Below the pieces are notes generated by a model. It saw only the letters and a program-made list of their open reading frames with translations, ran no database searches and had not been told where the DNA came from. A stretch of 10,056 nucleotides of DNA from positions 1 through 10,056 of the forward strand of contig JAEDDP010000015.1 in the NCBI GenBank assembly GCA_016297965.1. The letters are read 5' to 3'. This stretch comes from Alphaproteobacteria bacterium. GTDB taxonomy: Bacteria > Pseudomonadota > Alphaproteobacteria > Rs-D84 > CACZYB01. The translations under genes and the position numbers were made by a program. Of the stretch, positions 1-7,981 are shown one piece after another (positions within the stretch are counted from its first letter, which is position 1; each line of letters starts with the position of its first letter).

Positions 1-1939
1 TTGCAAAATTTTTCATAATACTTTGCATATTTTCGTGGCTGTCTTCCGGTGAAAGAGTTATTCGTTTTACCCCAAGTTCAACAAGTTCGGCAATCGCAAA
101 ATCATTTAGACTGTAAATATAATAATCCGAAATCCAATCGGAAATACCAAATTCACGAATAAAATACAATCCGCCAATATTTGAAATGGCAAATTTTGAA
201 AAACCAGAATCCAAAAGCTCCTTTATTTTTGCCCGAATATTGGATGAGGTATTGTTCCGCACAATAACCGGAATTGACACACGAATTTTTGATTTATCAA
301 GTTCAGGATTAAGCTTTGAAAAATCGGCATTAAGGTCAATTATAACCTCCGCCATTTTATCAAAATCTTCCTTTTTGAATAGGGAAAGATATTCCGTATC
401 ATCAACCTTTACCACAAAACCGGTATTTGCGACATCGGTTCCGGAACTGCCTATGAACTTTACATCCGGCATAATGTATTCCGGCTTTTCTTGAAGTTTT
501 TGTGTAAGCTCCCGCCGTATATCATTAAGTTCAGAAAGTGGTGCAAAATAGCCATCATTTTTATATTCAAAATTCCTTAATTCAAACGGAGTATCGCCAA
601 GTTTTGAAAAGGCAGTTGTTGCTCCATTCCGCATTTTTTCGGGATTATTCGCCGGTTGGAAAGCGCCCTTTCGTTCAACGGTAATATTTTTTGATGAAAC
701 ACGGATATGGTTTTCATTCATTTCAAATGAAATATCAACAGGTTGCTTTTTTATTTGCTTTTCAAGCAAGGTTTGTTTGAAATGATATGAAGATTTTACG
801 ACCTGTGATGACGTGCAATAAACATTTGATAAAAGTTCAAAATCCGGTGCATTTTCCGGTACGGCAATTTCAACGACATCGCCCTTTTGTGCGGTAAAAC
901 TTGGCTTTTCATGAACCCACATCTTATCAATGGCAAAACCAAATGGACGGTCAGAACCTTTTACCTCAATCGCCAAACCATCATGTTTTTCAATCGGGTA
1001 TAGTGTTTTAAAAGTGATAACATTTCGTTTAATTCGGGAAATATTTCCAACCAAAAGACCGCGTGGACCGGAAAAATCACGATCAATAACATCTTTGTTT
1101 TTACCATTAAAATGAAGGTCAGTATATGGACGGGCAAAAATACGTTTTATATTTTCAAGACATCCCCTTGTATCCTTTCCATCCAAAATTTTACGGTAGT
1201 AATCAGTTGTTGCGGCAACATAAAGTGCCGTCTTTTTTCGTCCCTCTATTTTAAGTGAGGCAACACCAACATTTGAAAGTTTTTTTACATACTCGCCAAG
1301 GGATAAATCCTTCATTGCATAGGGATGTGTTCCATTATAAATTTTTCGGCAAGGGTAAGTACATTTTCCACGATTGGCACTTTCTCCCTTTTCAAATGAT
1401 GAATACATACAAAGCCCACTGTATGAATAACAAAGGGCACCGTGGATAAAGACCTCTGTCTCTATACCACAATTTTTTGTAATATTTTCAATTTCAGCAA
1501 AGCTTAATTCACGGGCAAGGACAACCCTTTTAAAGCCCATTTCCGCCAAAACTTTCGCACCTTCAAGATTATGAACCGCCATCTGTGTACTTGCATGCAT
1601 AACGATATTTGGAAAGTATTTTTTTATAAGGTAAACAAGGGATAAATCCTGTAATATGACACCATCAACACCGGATTTTTCAACAACACCAAGACGAGAA
1701 ATAAGGTCCGGAATTTCCGCATTTTGCACAACGGTATTTATTGCAACAAAAACCTTTTTTTGAAGACCATGTGCAAGTTTTGTTATTTCTTCCAACTCGG
1801 AATCCGAAAAATTAAGTGCATCCGCACGTGCCGAAAAACTTTTAAGCCCAAGGTATATCGCATCGGCACCGTATGTAAAGGCGGAAATCGCACATTCAAA
1901 ACTTCCGGCAGGTGAAAGTAATTCAACATTATTTGTCAT
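1..1939 (-). CDS. U32-family (RlhA/TrhP-like) RNA hydroxylation protein with DUF3656-like region; C-terminus off the window
   Basis: An open frame of 646 codons starts at the ATG 1939-1937 and has no stop before the window edge, so the C-terminus is missing. AAGGA (1946-1950) lies 6 bases upstream and overlaps the dprA stop. The N-terminus (VELLSPAGSFE, then GADAIYLGLKSFSAR) and the block HGALCYSYSGLC are typical of 'peptidase U32' proteins. Four cysteines, C170, C177, C193 and C197 (the last two in NRGKCTYPCR), match the conserved cysteine set expected to hold an Fe-S cluster. Residues about 370-520 resemble the DUF3656/collagenase-like region found in RlhA. Residues about 545-646 look like a second barrel-like repeat (SNIGGLYF, then TLSPED), as in the long forms of the family. 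Known members (RlhA, TrhP) are not proteases in practice: they make 5-hydroxycytidine in 23S rRNA or 5-hydroxyuridine in tRNA with prephenate. Substrate here is inferred; DUF3656 favours an RlhA-like role. It is the fifth gene of the trpS operon. Confidence 0.88.
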   Translation of the reverse strand, partial: MTNNVELLSPAGSFECAISAFTYGADAIYLGLKSFSARADALNFSDSELEEITKLAHGLQKKVFVAINTVVQNAEIPDLISRLGVVEKSGVDGVILQDLSLVYLIKKYFPNIVMHASTQMAVHNLEGAKVLAEMGFKRVVLARELSFAEIENITKNCGIETEVFIHGALCYSYSGLCMYSSFEKGESANRGKCTYPCRKIYNGTHPYAMKDLSLGEYVKKLSNVGVASLKIEGRKKTALYVAATTDYYRKILDGKDTRGCLENIKRIFARPYTDLHFNGKNKDVIDRDFSGPRGLLVGNISRIKRNVITFKTLYPIEKHDGLAIEVKGSDRPFGFAIDKMWVHEKPSFTAQKGDVVEIAVPENAPDFELLSNVYCTSSQVVKSSYHFKQTLLEKQIKKQPVDISFEMNENHIRVSSKNITVERKGAFQPANNPEKMRNGATTAFSKLGDTPFELRNFEYKNDGYFAPLSELNDIRRELTQKLQEKPEYIMPDVKFIGSSGTDVANTGFVVKVDDTEYLSLFKKEDFDKMAEVIIDLNADFSKLNPELDKSKIRVSIPVIVRNNTSSNIRAKIKELLDSGFSKFAISNIGGLYFIREFGISDWISDYYIYSLNDFAIAELVELGVKRITLSPEDSHENMQSIMKNFA

Positions 1940-1948
1940 TTTTAATCC

Positions 1949-3067
1949 TTATAATTTTAAAATAATTTTTCCCGTACTTGGGTATGAAATTTTATCATCA
2001 AGTTCAAGGTTCAAAAGTGCATTTGAAATTTGCGCCTCAGAATATTCAGGAAGTTCCCGAACAAGGCTGTCTATGGAAACAGAATAACTGCTTAACAGGG
2101 ATAAAATTTTTCCCTGTAAATCCAAGTTTTCAAAATCAATATCATCTTCCGGTAGATATGAAACACTGTCTTCCCGTATTCCAGAAAACAAATCGTTCCG
2201 AATAATTGAATCAGCGGTTATGTTATCAAGCACCGAAGTTATATCAGTTGCATTTTCAACCAATGTTGCGCCGTTTTTAATAAGCATATTTGTACCGCCG
2301 GCGCGTGGGTCCCGTGGAAAATTTGGAACGGCAAAAACTTCCCTGTTTTGTTCGGTTGCAAAACGGGCGGTTATAAGACTTCCGGATTTGATACTTGCTT
2401 CCATAATTGCGGTACCGTACGAAAGTCCAGAAATAATCCTATTCCGGCGTGGAAAAAGGTTTGCCTGTGGTGAAGTGCCAACCGGCATTTCGGAAATTAC
2501 GGCCCCCTCCTCTATAATCCGATAATAAAGTCTAGTATTTGATGTTGGATAAATATTATTTACACCACCGGCAAGTACGGCCACGGTTTTCTTTCCATCC
2601 AAATTTGAAGAATGTAAAGCTCCGGAATGTGCCGAAGTATCAATACCAACCGCCATTCCAGATACAACCGTATACCCACAATCCACCAAATCACCGGCCA
2701 TATTTTCCGTTAAAACCTTGCTGTTGATTGAGGCATTTCTGGAACCAACAAGTGCAACAGTCCGGTTATTCAAGGCGTCAATGTTGCCAAGGACATAAAG
2801 AACGGCGGGTAAATCGGGAATTTGTTTCAACAATTTCGGATAATTTTCACCATTGGAAAACAAAACCTTTGCCCCAATATCATTTGCCTCATCAAGTTCA
2901 CGTGTTGCAACCGATTCCGGCGCAATCCTTATATTCTTCCGTTCTGAAATAAATTCAAGTGCCTTTGTCGGTGAAATAAATTTTGATATAAGCTTATGAA
3001 AGGTAATCTGTCCAATACCTTCACTTCTTAACAACCGTATCCAATCAATTTGTTCTTTTGAATTCAT
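1949..3067 (-). CDS. dprA: DNA processing protein DprA (DNA uptake/recombination mediator)
   Basis: The 372-residue protein is full length for DprA. An N-terminal helical/HhH-like region (residues 1-85, with GIGQITFHKL) is followed by the Rossmann-like DprA core: VALVGSRNAS (104-113), SGMAVGIDTSAH (136-147), GGVNNIYP, FPRRNRIISGLS (205-216) and the EASIKSGSLITARFA block (223-237) leading to VFAVP. Residues about 317-372 form a winged-helix-like C-terminus that ends at the TAA 1951-1949. DprA is cytoplasmic, binds incoming single-stranded DNA and loads RecA during natural transformation, but it is also widely kept in bacteria not known to be competent. The ATG shares one base with the plsY stop (TAATG at 3069-3065) and has no good ribosome-binding site, so translational coupling to plsY is likely. 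plsY-dprA adjacency is common in Alphaproteobacteria, where topA often follows; here a U32 gene follows instead. Confidence 0.96.
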   Translation of the reverse strand: MNSKEQIDWIRLLRSEGIGQITFHKLISKFISPTKALEFISERKNIRIAPESVATRELDEANDIGAKVLFSNGENYPKLLKQIPDLPAVLYVLGNIDALNNRTVALVGSRNASINSKVLTENMAGDLVDCGYTVVSGMAVGIDTSAHSGALHSSNLDGKKTVAVLAGGVNNIYPTSNTRLYYRIIEEGAVISEMPVGTSPQANLFPRRNRIISGLSYGTAIMEASIKSGSLITARFATEQNREVFAVPNFPRDPRAGGTNMLIKNGATLVENATDITSVLDNITADSIIRNDLFSGIREDSVSYLPEDDIDFENLDLQGKILSLLSSYSVSIDSLVRELPEYSEAQISNALLNLELDDKISYPSTGKIILKL

Positions 3068-3765
3068 TATTTATTTTCGTCTTTGTGTAATTTTATATTG
3101 CTTTCCGTTCCGGAAATAAGTCTTTTTATATTGCTTGTATGACGAAGGATTACAAAAACGACTACACCAATATAAAAGTATACTAAATATGTTGATGCCG
3201 GTGATGAAAGGTCATTTAAATAATAAACATAAACAGGCAAAACCAATGCGGTCATAAGTGCGGAAAGTGATGATTTTTTGGAAATAAATGCAACCGTCAA
3301 CCATGTGCCAAGTCCTGCAAGTGGCAAAACAGCCCAAGAAATACCCAAAAATTCAATATGTTTTGAAAAAAGGAACAATGTTCCGAATGCGGTTGCAACA
3401 CCCTTCCCCCCCTTAAATTTAAGGTAAATTGGGAAACAATGTGCAAATATTGCAATACCACAAACAACCATTGTTATATATTCAGAGTAAAGTCCGTATG
3501 CACCATAGGTGATAATTCCACCAAAAAGCTTTTTCATTGCAAAATGTACTGCAAAAACGGCAAAATATGGCTTTAATGCATCAATTAACAAAGTCATAAA
3601 TGCAAGCAATTTTGAACCGGTCCTTAATACATTTGTGGCACCGGTACTTCCACTTCCGATTTTACGAACATCCTGTTTCAAAAATAATTTTGTAAGGATA
3701 AGTCCAGTTGGAATTGCACCAATAAGGTAAGCAATTAGAAATAAAATAAAACCTTTTAAATACAT
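3067..3765 (-). CDS. plsY: Acyl-phosphate:glycerol-3-phosphate acyltransferase PlsY
   Basis: This 232-residue integral membrane protein has the hydrophobic segments of PlsY and its three conserved motifs. The first is IGSGSTGATNVLRT (36-49). The second is the glycine-rich phosphate-binding loop KFKGGKGVAT (116-125). The third is RHTSNIKRLISGTE (208-221) near the C-terminus. PlsY moves the acyl group from acyl-phosphate (made by PlsX) onto glycerol-3-phosphate in the inner membrane, the first committed step of phospholipid synthesis. The protein is somewhat longer than the usual roughly 200 residues; the extra length seems to lie in the loop around 78-95 and in a short charged tail. The start ATG is 2 bases past the argS stop, and its AAGGA (3773-3777) lies inside argS. 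The variant GSGSTGATN replaces the more common GSGNIGATN but keeps the glycines and asparagine. Confidence 0.96.
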   Translation of the reverse strand: MYLKGFILFLIAYLIGAIPTGLILTKLFLKQDVRKIGSGSTGATNVLRTGSKLLAFMTLLIDALKPYFAVFAVHFAMKKLFGGIITYGAYGLYSEYITMVVCGIAIFAHCFPIYLKFKGGKGVATAFGTLFLFSKHIEFLGISWAVLPLAGLGTWLTVAFISKKSSLSALMTALVLPVYVYYLNDLSSPASTYLVYFYIGVVVFVILRHTSNIKRLISGTESNIKLHKDENK

Positions 3766-3767
3766 TT

Positions 3768-5477
3768 TTACATCCTTTCAGGTATATTGATTTTTATGAT
3801 ATTTGCAAATGTTTCAAATGCCGACAAAGTCTTTTTGGAAAGTTTCAACCACGACTTTTTCAAAACCACATCCTTTTCAGGCATAATTTTGCAATTGTGG
3901 TAAAAATCATTAAAGATTGTCGCCAATTCATAAATATATTGTGTCAAAATATGAATGCCACGTGCATCAAATGCCCTGTCAATGGCGTCATCAAATTCAT
4001 TTAACTTTATTGCCAATGCGCGGTCGCTTTGATTTGAAAGGACAATCTTTGCATCGGTGGTATCAATGTTTGCCTCCCGTAAAAGGGATTTTATACGAAC
4101 CGCAGTATAAAGGATGTATGGTCCGGTTTTACCTTCAAAACTTATGAACTTATCAAGATTAAAGATATAATCTGTTGTTCGTGGATTTATCAAATCGGCA
4201 AATTTGATTGCAGAAATTGCAACATCTCGGGCAATATCCGTCTTTGCGGTATCCGAAAGCTGTTTTGTTTTTTCGTTTTCGTTCACCTTTTTTTGTGCCA
4301 TATCAAGGGCCGAATTTATAAGCTCCATAAGGGAGACATTATCACCACTTCTTGTTTTAAGTGGTTTTCCATCAAGACCAAGTACGGAACCAAAACCAAG
4401 GTGTTCAAGTTCTGTATTCCCCTTTATTCCAGTAATTTTTGCGGTGGAAAAAACCTGATGAAAATGAAGTGATTGACGACTGTCAACAACATACCAAACC
4501 ATATCCGCTTTTTGTCTTGTAATACGATCATATAGGGTTGCAATATCAGTCATTCCGTACATTACGGCACCATTACTTTTTACCATAATGAATGGAGGAA
4601 CATCCGCATTATTCATTGGATAATCCTTTAAATCAATAACTTCGGCTCCTTCTGAATGTTTGGAAAAGCCCTTTTTCCGGAATTCTTCAACAAGGAAGTT
4701 TACATCATCATTTGCATCACTTTCACCATTCCATAATTCAAATTCAACATTCAAAAGAGAAAGTGTATGTTTTATATCATTTACGGATATTGCCTTAAAA
4801 TTATTCCAAAGAGTGCGATTTTCCGCATCACCGTTTTGAAGCTTTTTGGTTTCTTCCTGTGCGGTTGCCATAAATGCCTCATCTTCCTTTGACCGCTTTG
4901 ATGCCATAGGATAGATAGGGTTTAATTCGGCAACTGTTTGTGGAACCTTTCCGCTTTCCTTAATTGATGCAATAATAAGTCCCATTGGCAAACCCCAATC
5001 ACCAAGGTGTATATCACCAACAACAGTATATCCCTTATACCGTGCAAGATTTTTAAGGGATTCACCAATAATACTTGAACGAAGATGTCCCACGTGAAGG
5101 GATTTCGCAACATTTGGACCACCGTAATCCACAATTATTTTTTGGGGATTTTCCAAAATATTTGGGGTAAATGAAAGATTTGCAACAGCCGAGGCAATAA
5201 ATTCATTGGAAAGTTTGATGTTAATAAATCCCGGTCCATCAATGGATACGGTAAAATCCTTTGTATCAACATTTTGAACGATTGCATTTGCAATTTCCCG
5301 TGGATTTTTGTGAAGGGATTTTGCCAATGCCATAGCAATGTTTGATTGATATTCGGACAAATCCGGACGGTCAGATTTTTTCACAATTTGCATATTAGAA
5401 GAAATTGCATCCGCATAACCGCAGGCATTTATTGCATCCAACAAAAGTTTTTCAACTGTATTTTTAAGAATATTCAT
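3768..5477 (-). CDS. argS: Arginyl-tRNA synthetase (class I)
   Basis: The gene encodes a 569-residue cytoplasmic enzyme that charges tRNA-Arg with arginine using ATP. Visible parts are the N-terminal Add1 tRNA-binding domain (1 to about 95, with DLSEYQSNIAMALAK), the HIGH-type signature HVGH (128-131), HLGDWG (157-162), the KMSKS-equivalent loop KPLKTRSG (371-378) and the DALR anticodon-binding domain (about 450-569, starting near TGPYILYTAVRIKSLL). It ends in PERM, close to the C-terminus of E. coli ArgS, so it is complete. I chose ATG 5477 because the resulting MNIL start aligns with the family N-terminus and follows the trpS stop by one base. A TTG at 5486 would add three residues and overlap trpS by 8 bases; both starts have weak GGA or AGGG sequences about 4 bases upstream. 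Second gene of the operon. Confidence 0.96.
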   Translation of the reverse strand: MNILKNTVEKLLLDAINACGYADAISSNMQIVKKSDRPDLSEYQSNIAMALAKSLHKNPREIANAIVQNVDTKDFTVSIDGPGFINIKLSNEFIASAVANLSFTPNILENPQKIIVDYGGPNVAKSLHVGHLRSSIIGESLKNLARYKGYTVVGDIHLGDWGLPMGLIIASIKESGKVPQTVAELNPIYPMASKRSKEDEAFMATAQEETKKLQNGDAENRTLWNNFKAISVNDIKHTLSLLNVEFELWNGESDANDDVNFLVEEFRKKGFSKHSEGAEVIDLKDYPMNNADVPPFIMVKSNGAVMYGMTDIATLYDRITRQKADMVWYVVDSRQSLHFHQVFSTAKITGIKGNTELEHLGFGSVLGLDGKPLKTRSGDNVSLMELINSALDMAQKKVNENEKTKQLSDTAKTDIARDVAISAIKFADLINPRTTDYIFNLDKFISFEGKTGPYILYTAVRIKSLLREANIDTTDAKIVLSNQSDRALAIKLNEFDDAIDRAFDARGIHILTQYIYELATIFNDFYHNCKIMPEKDVVLKKSWLKLSKKTLSAFETFANIIKINIPERM

Positions 5478-5478
5478 T

Positions 5479-6456
5479 TTATCCAATTAACCCTAATGTC
5501 TGTTTTACTTTCTTTAATGTTTCCGAAGCGGTCGCCCTTGCCTTTATTGCACCAGCGGAAAGATATTCATCAATTTGCGATTTATTTTGCATAAGCTCGT
5601 TATACTTTGCACGATATGGGCGAAGATAATTATTCACCGTTTCGGCGAGAACCTTTTTCGCATCACCATAGCCAATACCTCCATCAATGAAGTTTTTCAT
5701 ATATTCGGCGTCAACATTAAACATCTTCATTAACTTGTAAAGGATACTGTCTTCACTTTTCTTATCCGATGGAAGAAGACTGTCGGTTGGGATTTTCATA
5801 ATCTTTTTCTTGGTATCTTCCTCGGTGGCAAAAAGTTCAATGGTATTTCCGTATGATTTACTCATCTTACGGCCATCAAGTCCCATAATTGAATCTTGGT
5901 GTTCAATAAATTCCATTGGAAGGGTTAAAACTTCCTTTTTATACATAGAATTAAATGAATTTGCAATATCACGGGCAATTTCAATATGTTGTTTTTGATC
6001 CAAACCAACAGGAACTATATTTGATTGCATTGCAAGGATATCCGCCGCCATCAATATAGGATATGTATAAAGCCCCATATTAACATTATCGTCGTTTCCA
6101 TCACGTTCCAAAATTGCCTTGTACGCATGGGCGCGGTTCATCAATCCCTTTGGTGTATAGTTCATCAAAAGAGATGTTAATTCAAATATTTCCGGAATAT
6201 CGGATTGACGATAAAAGATTGACTTATTTACATCAAGCCCGAATGCAAGGAATGTTGCCGCCACGGCATAGGTCCTGTCCCGCAAAAAATCTGGATCCTT
6301 TACCCCATTAAGGGCGTGAATATTTGCAATAAATATATAGGAAGGCTCATCCGACTCATTTGCCTTTTTAATTGCGGGCAATATTGCACCGTATAAATTA
6401 CCAAGATGGGGATTACCCGTAGGTTTTACCCCAGTTAAAATTCTTTTTCCTGACAT
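5479..6456 (-). CDS. trpS: Tryptophanyl-tRNA synthetase (class I)
   Basis: The 325-residue protein is full length for bacterial TrpRS. It shows the N-terminal GVKPTGNPHLGN with the HIGH-type motif HLGN (17-20), the MAADIL segment (136-141) and VGLDQKQHIEIARDIA that form the Trp/ATP pocket, and GRKMSKSYGN with a perfect KMSKS (197-201). It charges tRNA-Trp with tryptophan in the cytoplasm. AAGGA at 6466-6470 stands 9 bases upstream of the ATG. It is the first gene after a sigma70-type promoter, so it leads the operon trpS-argS-plsY-dprA-U32. The TGVKPTGNPHLGN start looks more like the TrpRS type with 'LTGIKPTG.PHLGN' than the usual alphaproteobacterial 'FSGVQPTGNLHLGN' form; that contrast is from memory and is only a hint of a different lineage. 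Confidence 0.96.
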   Translation of the reverse strand: MSGKRILTGVKPTGNPHLGNLYGAILPAIKKANESDEPSYIFIANIHALNGVKDPDFLRDRTYAVAATFLAFGLDVNKSIFYRQSDIPEIFELTSLLMNYTPKGLMNRAHAYKAILERDGNDDNVNMGLYTYPILMAADILAMQSNIVPVGLDQKQHIEIARDIANSFNSMYKKEVLTLPMEFIEHQDSIMGLDGRKMSKSYGNTIELFATEEDTKKKIMKIPTDSLLPSDKKSEDSILYKLMKMFNVDAEYMKNFIDGGIGYGDAKKVLAETVNNYLRPYRAKYNELMQNKSQIDEYLSAGAIKARATASETLKKVKQTLGLIG

Positions 6457-6496
6457 TATATAAAATCCTTTCTTATAAAATACTTTTTATTTTGGT

Positions 6497-6525
6497 ATTG
6501 TAGTATGGTAAGTACATTTTGTAAA
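6497..6525 (-). promoter_or_regulatory. Sigma70-type promoter of the trpS operon
   Basis: Read on the minus strand, TTTACA (6525-6520) and TACAAT (6502-6497) are separated by exactly 17 bases. Each box matches the consensus at 5 of 6 positions. Transcription would start near 6490, leaving a leader of about 34 bases that contains the trpS ribosome-binding site. That is too short for a T-box or attenuator, so no synthetase-specific control is visible. Confidence 0.65.
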
Positions 6526-6548
6526 GTTAAGATTTTTTAATTAAATTA

Positions 6549-6575
6549 TTGACAAAATAAAATAATTAGTATAAA
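6549..6575 (+). promoter_or_regulatory. Sigma70-type promoter of the membrane/NERD-like gene
   Basis: A perfect -35 box TTGACA (6549-6554) is followed by TATAAA (6570-6575) with a 15-base spacer, shorter than ideal; a weaker TAAATT at 6572-6577 would give 17. Transcription would begin near 6582, only about 15 bases before the ATG at 6597. No Shine-Dalgarno sequence is seen in that leader. The -35 box is 23 bases from the -35 box of the divergent trpS promoter, so one bound regulator could touch both. Confidence 0.55.
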
Positions 6576-6596
6576 TTTCAAGCAATAGTAAAAATT

Positions 6597-7859
6597 ATGG
6601 ATTTGGCAAAAATGAAAAATTTTTTAGATAAAACAAAGACTTTGAACTATATTATGTCCGCAGTATTTGTACTTTGCGCAATATCGTTTATGAAACAAAT
6701 ATCACTTACCCTTTGGCAATTTGATATTTTTAATGGTAAACAAGTGGTTGCCTTTGCAAAATTTATTGCCAATGGTCGTATTTTTCACTCTCTTAAATAT
6801 ATATCTTTTATCATAACATTTGCCGGACTTTGTTGTATTACGTACAGTGGTGTCCTTATATCTATGCAAATAAAGTATAAAAAGTATGATGAAACAAAGG
6901 AAACAAAAGCCGATGATGTAGCCGAACCAAAAGAAGAAGTAAAAGCAGAGGAAGTGGTAAAGGCAAATGAGGAAGCAAAAACCATTGAAAATACGAATAC
7001 CCCAGTTCAGGTAGCACCAACACCGGAACAAAGATTTGAAATGTATAATAACAAACAGGCAATTCCAGCTGAGGTTCAACCGGTTGAAACACAAACCCAA
7101 AATCCAACGGTCGCAGAGGAAAACACATTTAATAATGATGAAGAAAGGATAAGACTTCAATCCAAGATAAAAGAAATTATGGCAAGGATGAAGGAAAAGA
7201 ACAACGCAACTGAACGACCAATGGATGAAGTAAAAGCGGAACCTGAAAATAAAATTTTGTCCCCAGTTGATTTTTCAAAGGAAGCAAATACAAAGCCAAT
7301 CATAGATATGAACTTTGAAAAAATTTCCGCCGAAGATAACGCCCTTATGGAACAAAGTTTAATTGGTGCTGGATTTAAGCTTTTAAGTGAAATAAGAATC
7401 GGTTCTACCGGTATAGATTACCTTGGTGTGGCAAAGGACAAACTTGTTGTCGTACAACTTGATACAACGGATGGAAACTGGTTTGCATCAGAAGACAAAG
7501 TTGAAGGCAGTGATGAACCTGTTTGGTTTAGTGAAACCGGAAACAAAATTTCACCTGTTGCCCGTGCAATAGAGGCAAAAAATAATATACAAAACTTGAT
7601 TGGGGAAGAAATAAATCTTCCTATACAAACGGTTGCCTGTTTAACCAACAGCAAGATTGTAAACTTTTTTGAAACATCTGAAGAATGGGAAAAATTGGGG
7701 GTTGATGTAGTAAGACTTAACCGGACATCAGATGATGAAAACGAAGATGGTATAAAACAAATATCCGAACTTTTCCCAACACAAAGTCAACAAGCACCAG
7801 AGGAAGCGGAGATGAATAAACTTATTGCCATACTTGAAAAGGCAGAAGTTCCCGCATAG
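6597..7859 (+). CDS. Membrane-anchored protein with a degenerate NERD-like (nuclease-related) C-terminal domain
   Basis: I do not recognise this 420-residue protein as a named family. Two hydrophobic segments (about 17-40 and 67-92) are flanked by lysines on both outer sides (MKNFLDKTK before, KYKKYDETK after), which predicts both ends in the cytoplasm with a short outside loop. A long E/K/A/P/Q-rich linker (about 96-235) includes imperfect VKAEE/VKANEE repeats and a short charged helix (181-201). The C-terminal domain (about 250-395) follows the NERD layout: IGSTGIDYLGV with D274, a strand VVVQLDTTDGNW (284-295), then GNKISPVARAIEAKNNIQNLI, where NERD has NP..Q, and a strand QTVACLTNSKIVNF. 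The E-x-K pair of active PD-(D/E)XK nucleases is replaced by QLD (287-289), so the domain is probably not a nuclease. No ribosome-binding site precedes ATG 6597; ATG 6612 is a weaker alternative. No terminator separates it clearly from accB 122 bases downstream. The gene is surely real; the NERD call is inference. Confidence 0.85.
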   Translation: MDLAKMKNFLDKTKTLNYIMSAVFVLCAISFMKQISLTLWQFDIFNGKQVVAFAKFIANGRIFHSLKYISFIITFAGLCCITYSGVLISMQIKYKKYDETKETKADDVAEPKEEVKAEEVVKANEEAKTIENTNTPVQVAPTPEQRFEMYNNKQAIPAEVQPVETQTQNPTVAEENTFNNDEERIRLQSKIKEIMARMKEKNNATERPMDEVKAEPENKILSPVDFSKEANTKPIIDMNFEKISAEDNALMEQSLIGAGFKLLSEIRIGSTGIDYLGVAKDKLVVVQLDTTDGNWFASEDKVEGSDEPVWFSETGNKISPVARAIEAKNNIQNLIGEEINLPIQTVACLTNSKIVNFFETSEEWEKLGVDVVRLNRTSDDENEDGIKQISELFPTQSQQAPEEAEMNKLIAILEKAEVPA

Positions 7860-7903
7860 TTTTTTAAGCCAAGATTTATGTAATAAATAACATACTTTAC
7901 TTT

Positions 7904-7932
7904 TTGAAAAATATTTTATATATTAGTTTAAT
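7904..7932 (+). promoter_or_regulatory. Candidate promoter of accB-accC
   Basis: In the 122-base, extremely AT-rich gap before accB, TTGAAA (7904-7909) and TTTAAT (7927-7932) stand 17 bases apart, each 5 of 6 to consensus. A second possible -10, a perfect TATAAT at 7955-7960, has only a weak -35 (TATTTT, 7932-7937). In DNA this AT-rich, such matches arise by chance easily, so the exact start is uncertain; the gap itself and the absence of other accB promoter candidates support one of these. Confidence 0.4.
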
Positions 7933-7940
7933 ATTTTATA
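7910..7940. repeat. Direct repeat AATATTTTATA, two copies 20 bases apart
   Basis: The 11-base sequence occurs at 7910-7920 and again at 7930-7940. The 20-base period is about two helical turns, so both copies would face the same side of the DNA. They overlap the candidate accB promoter. They could be regulator-binding sites or an UP-like element, or chance in AT-rich DNA. Confidence 0.35.
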
Positions 7941-7981
7941 TTTATATAAAAATTTATAATAATAATTGAAAAGGAAACGAA

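Noticed and set aside
1297..1650. A perfect 15-base direct repeat, CAAGGGATAAATCCT, at 1297-1311 and 1636-1650.
   Set aside because: Both copies encode DLSL within the U32 protein; similar codons for similar motifs explain it better than a mobile or regulatory repeat.
5478..5486. A TTG start for argS at 5486, overlapping trpS.
   Set aside because: ATG 5477 gives the family-like MNIL start; the TTG form adds only three residues without added support.
6457..6490. A T-box or trp attenuator before the synthetase genes.
   Set aside because: The predicted leader is only about 34 bases and holds no specifier hairpin, antiterminator or leader peptide.
6702..7160. Minus-strand open frames across the linker of the membrane protein, rich in Phe, Cys and Leu.
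   Set aside because: They are antisense shadows of a Glu/Lys-rich coding region, with no ribosome-binding site or family motif.
7860..7981. A terminator after the membrane-protein gene.
   Set aside because: No GC-containing stem followed by a T run is present; the AT palindromes there are what such base composition gives by chance.
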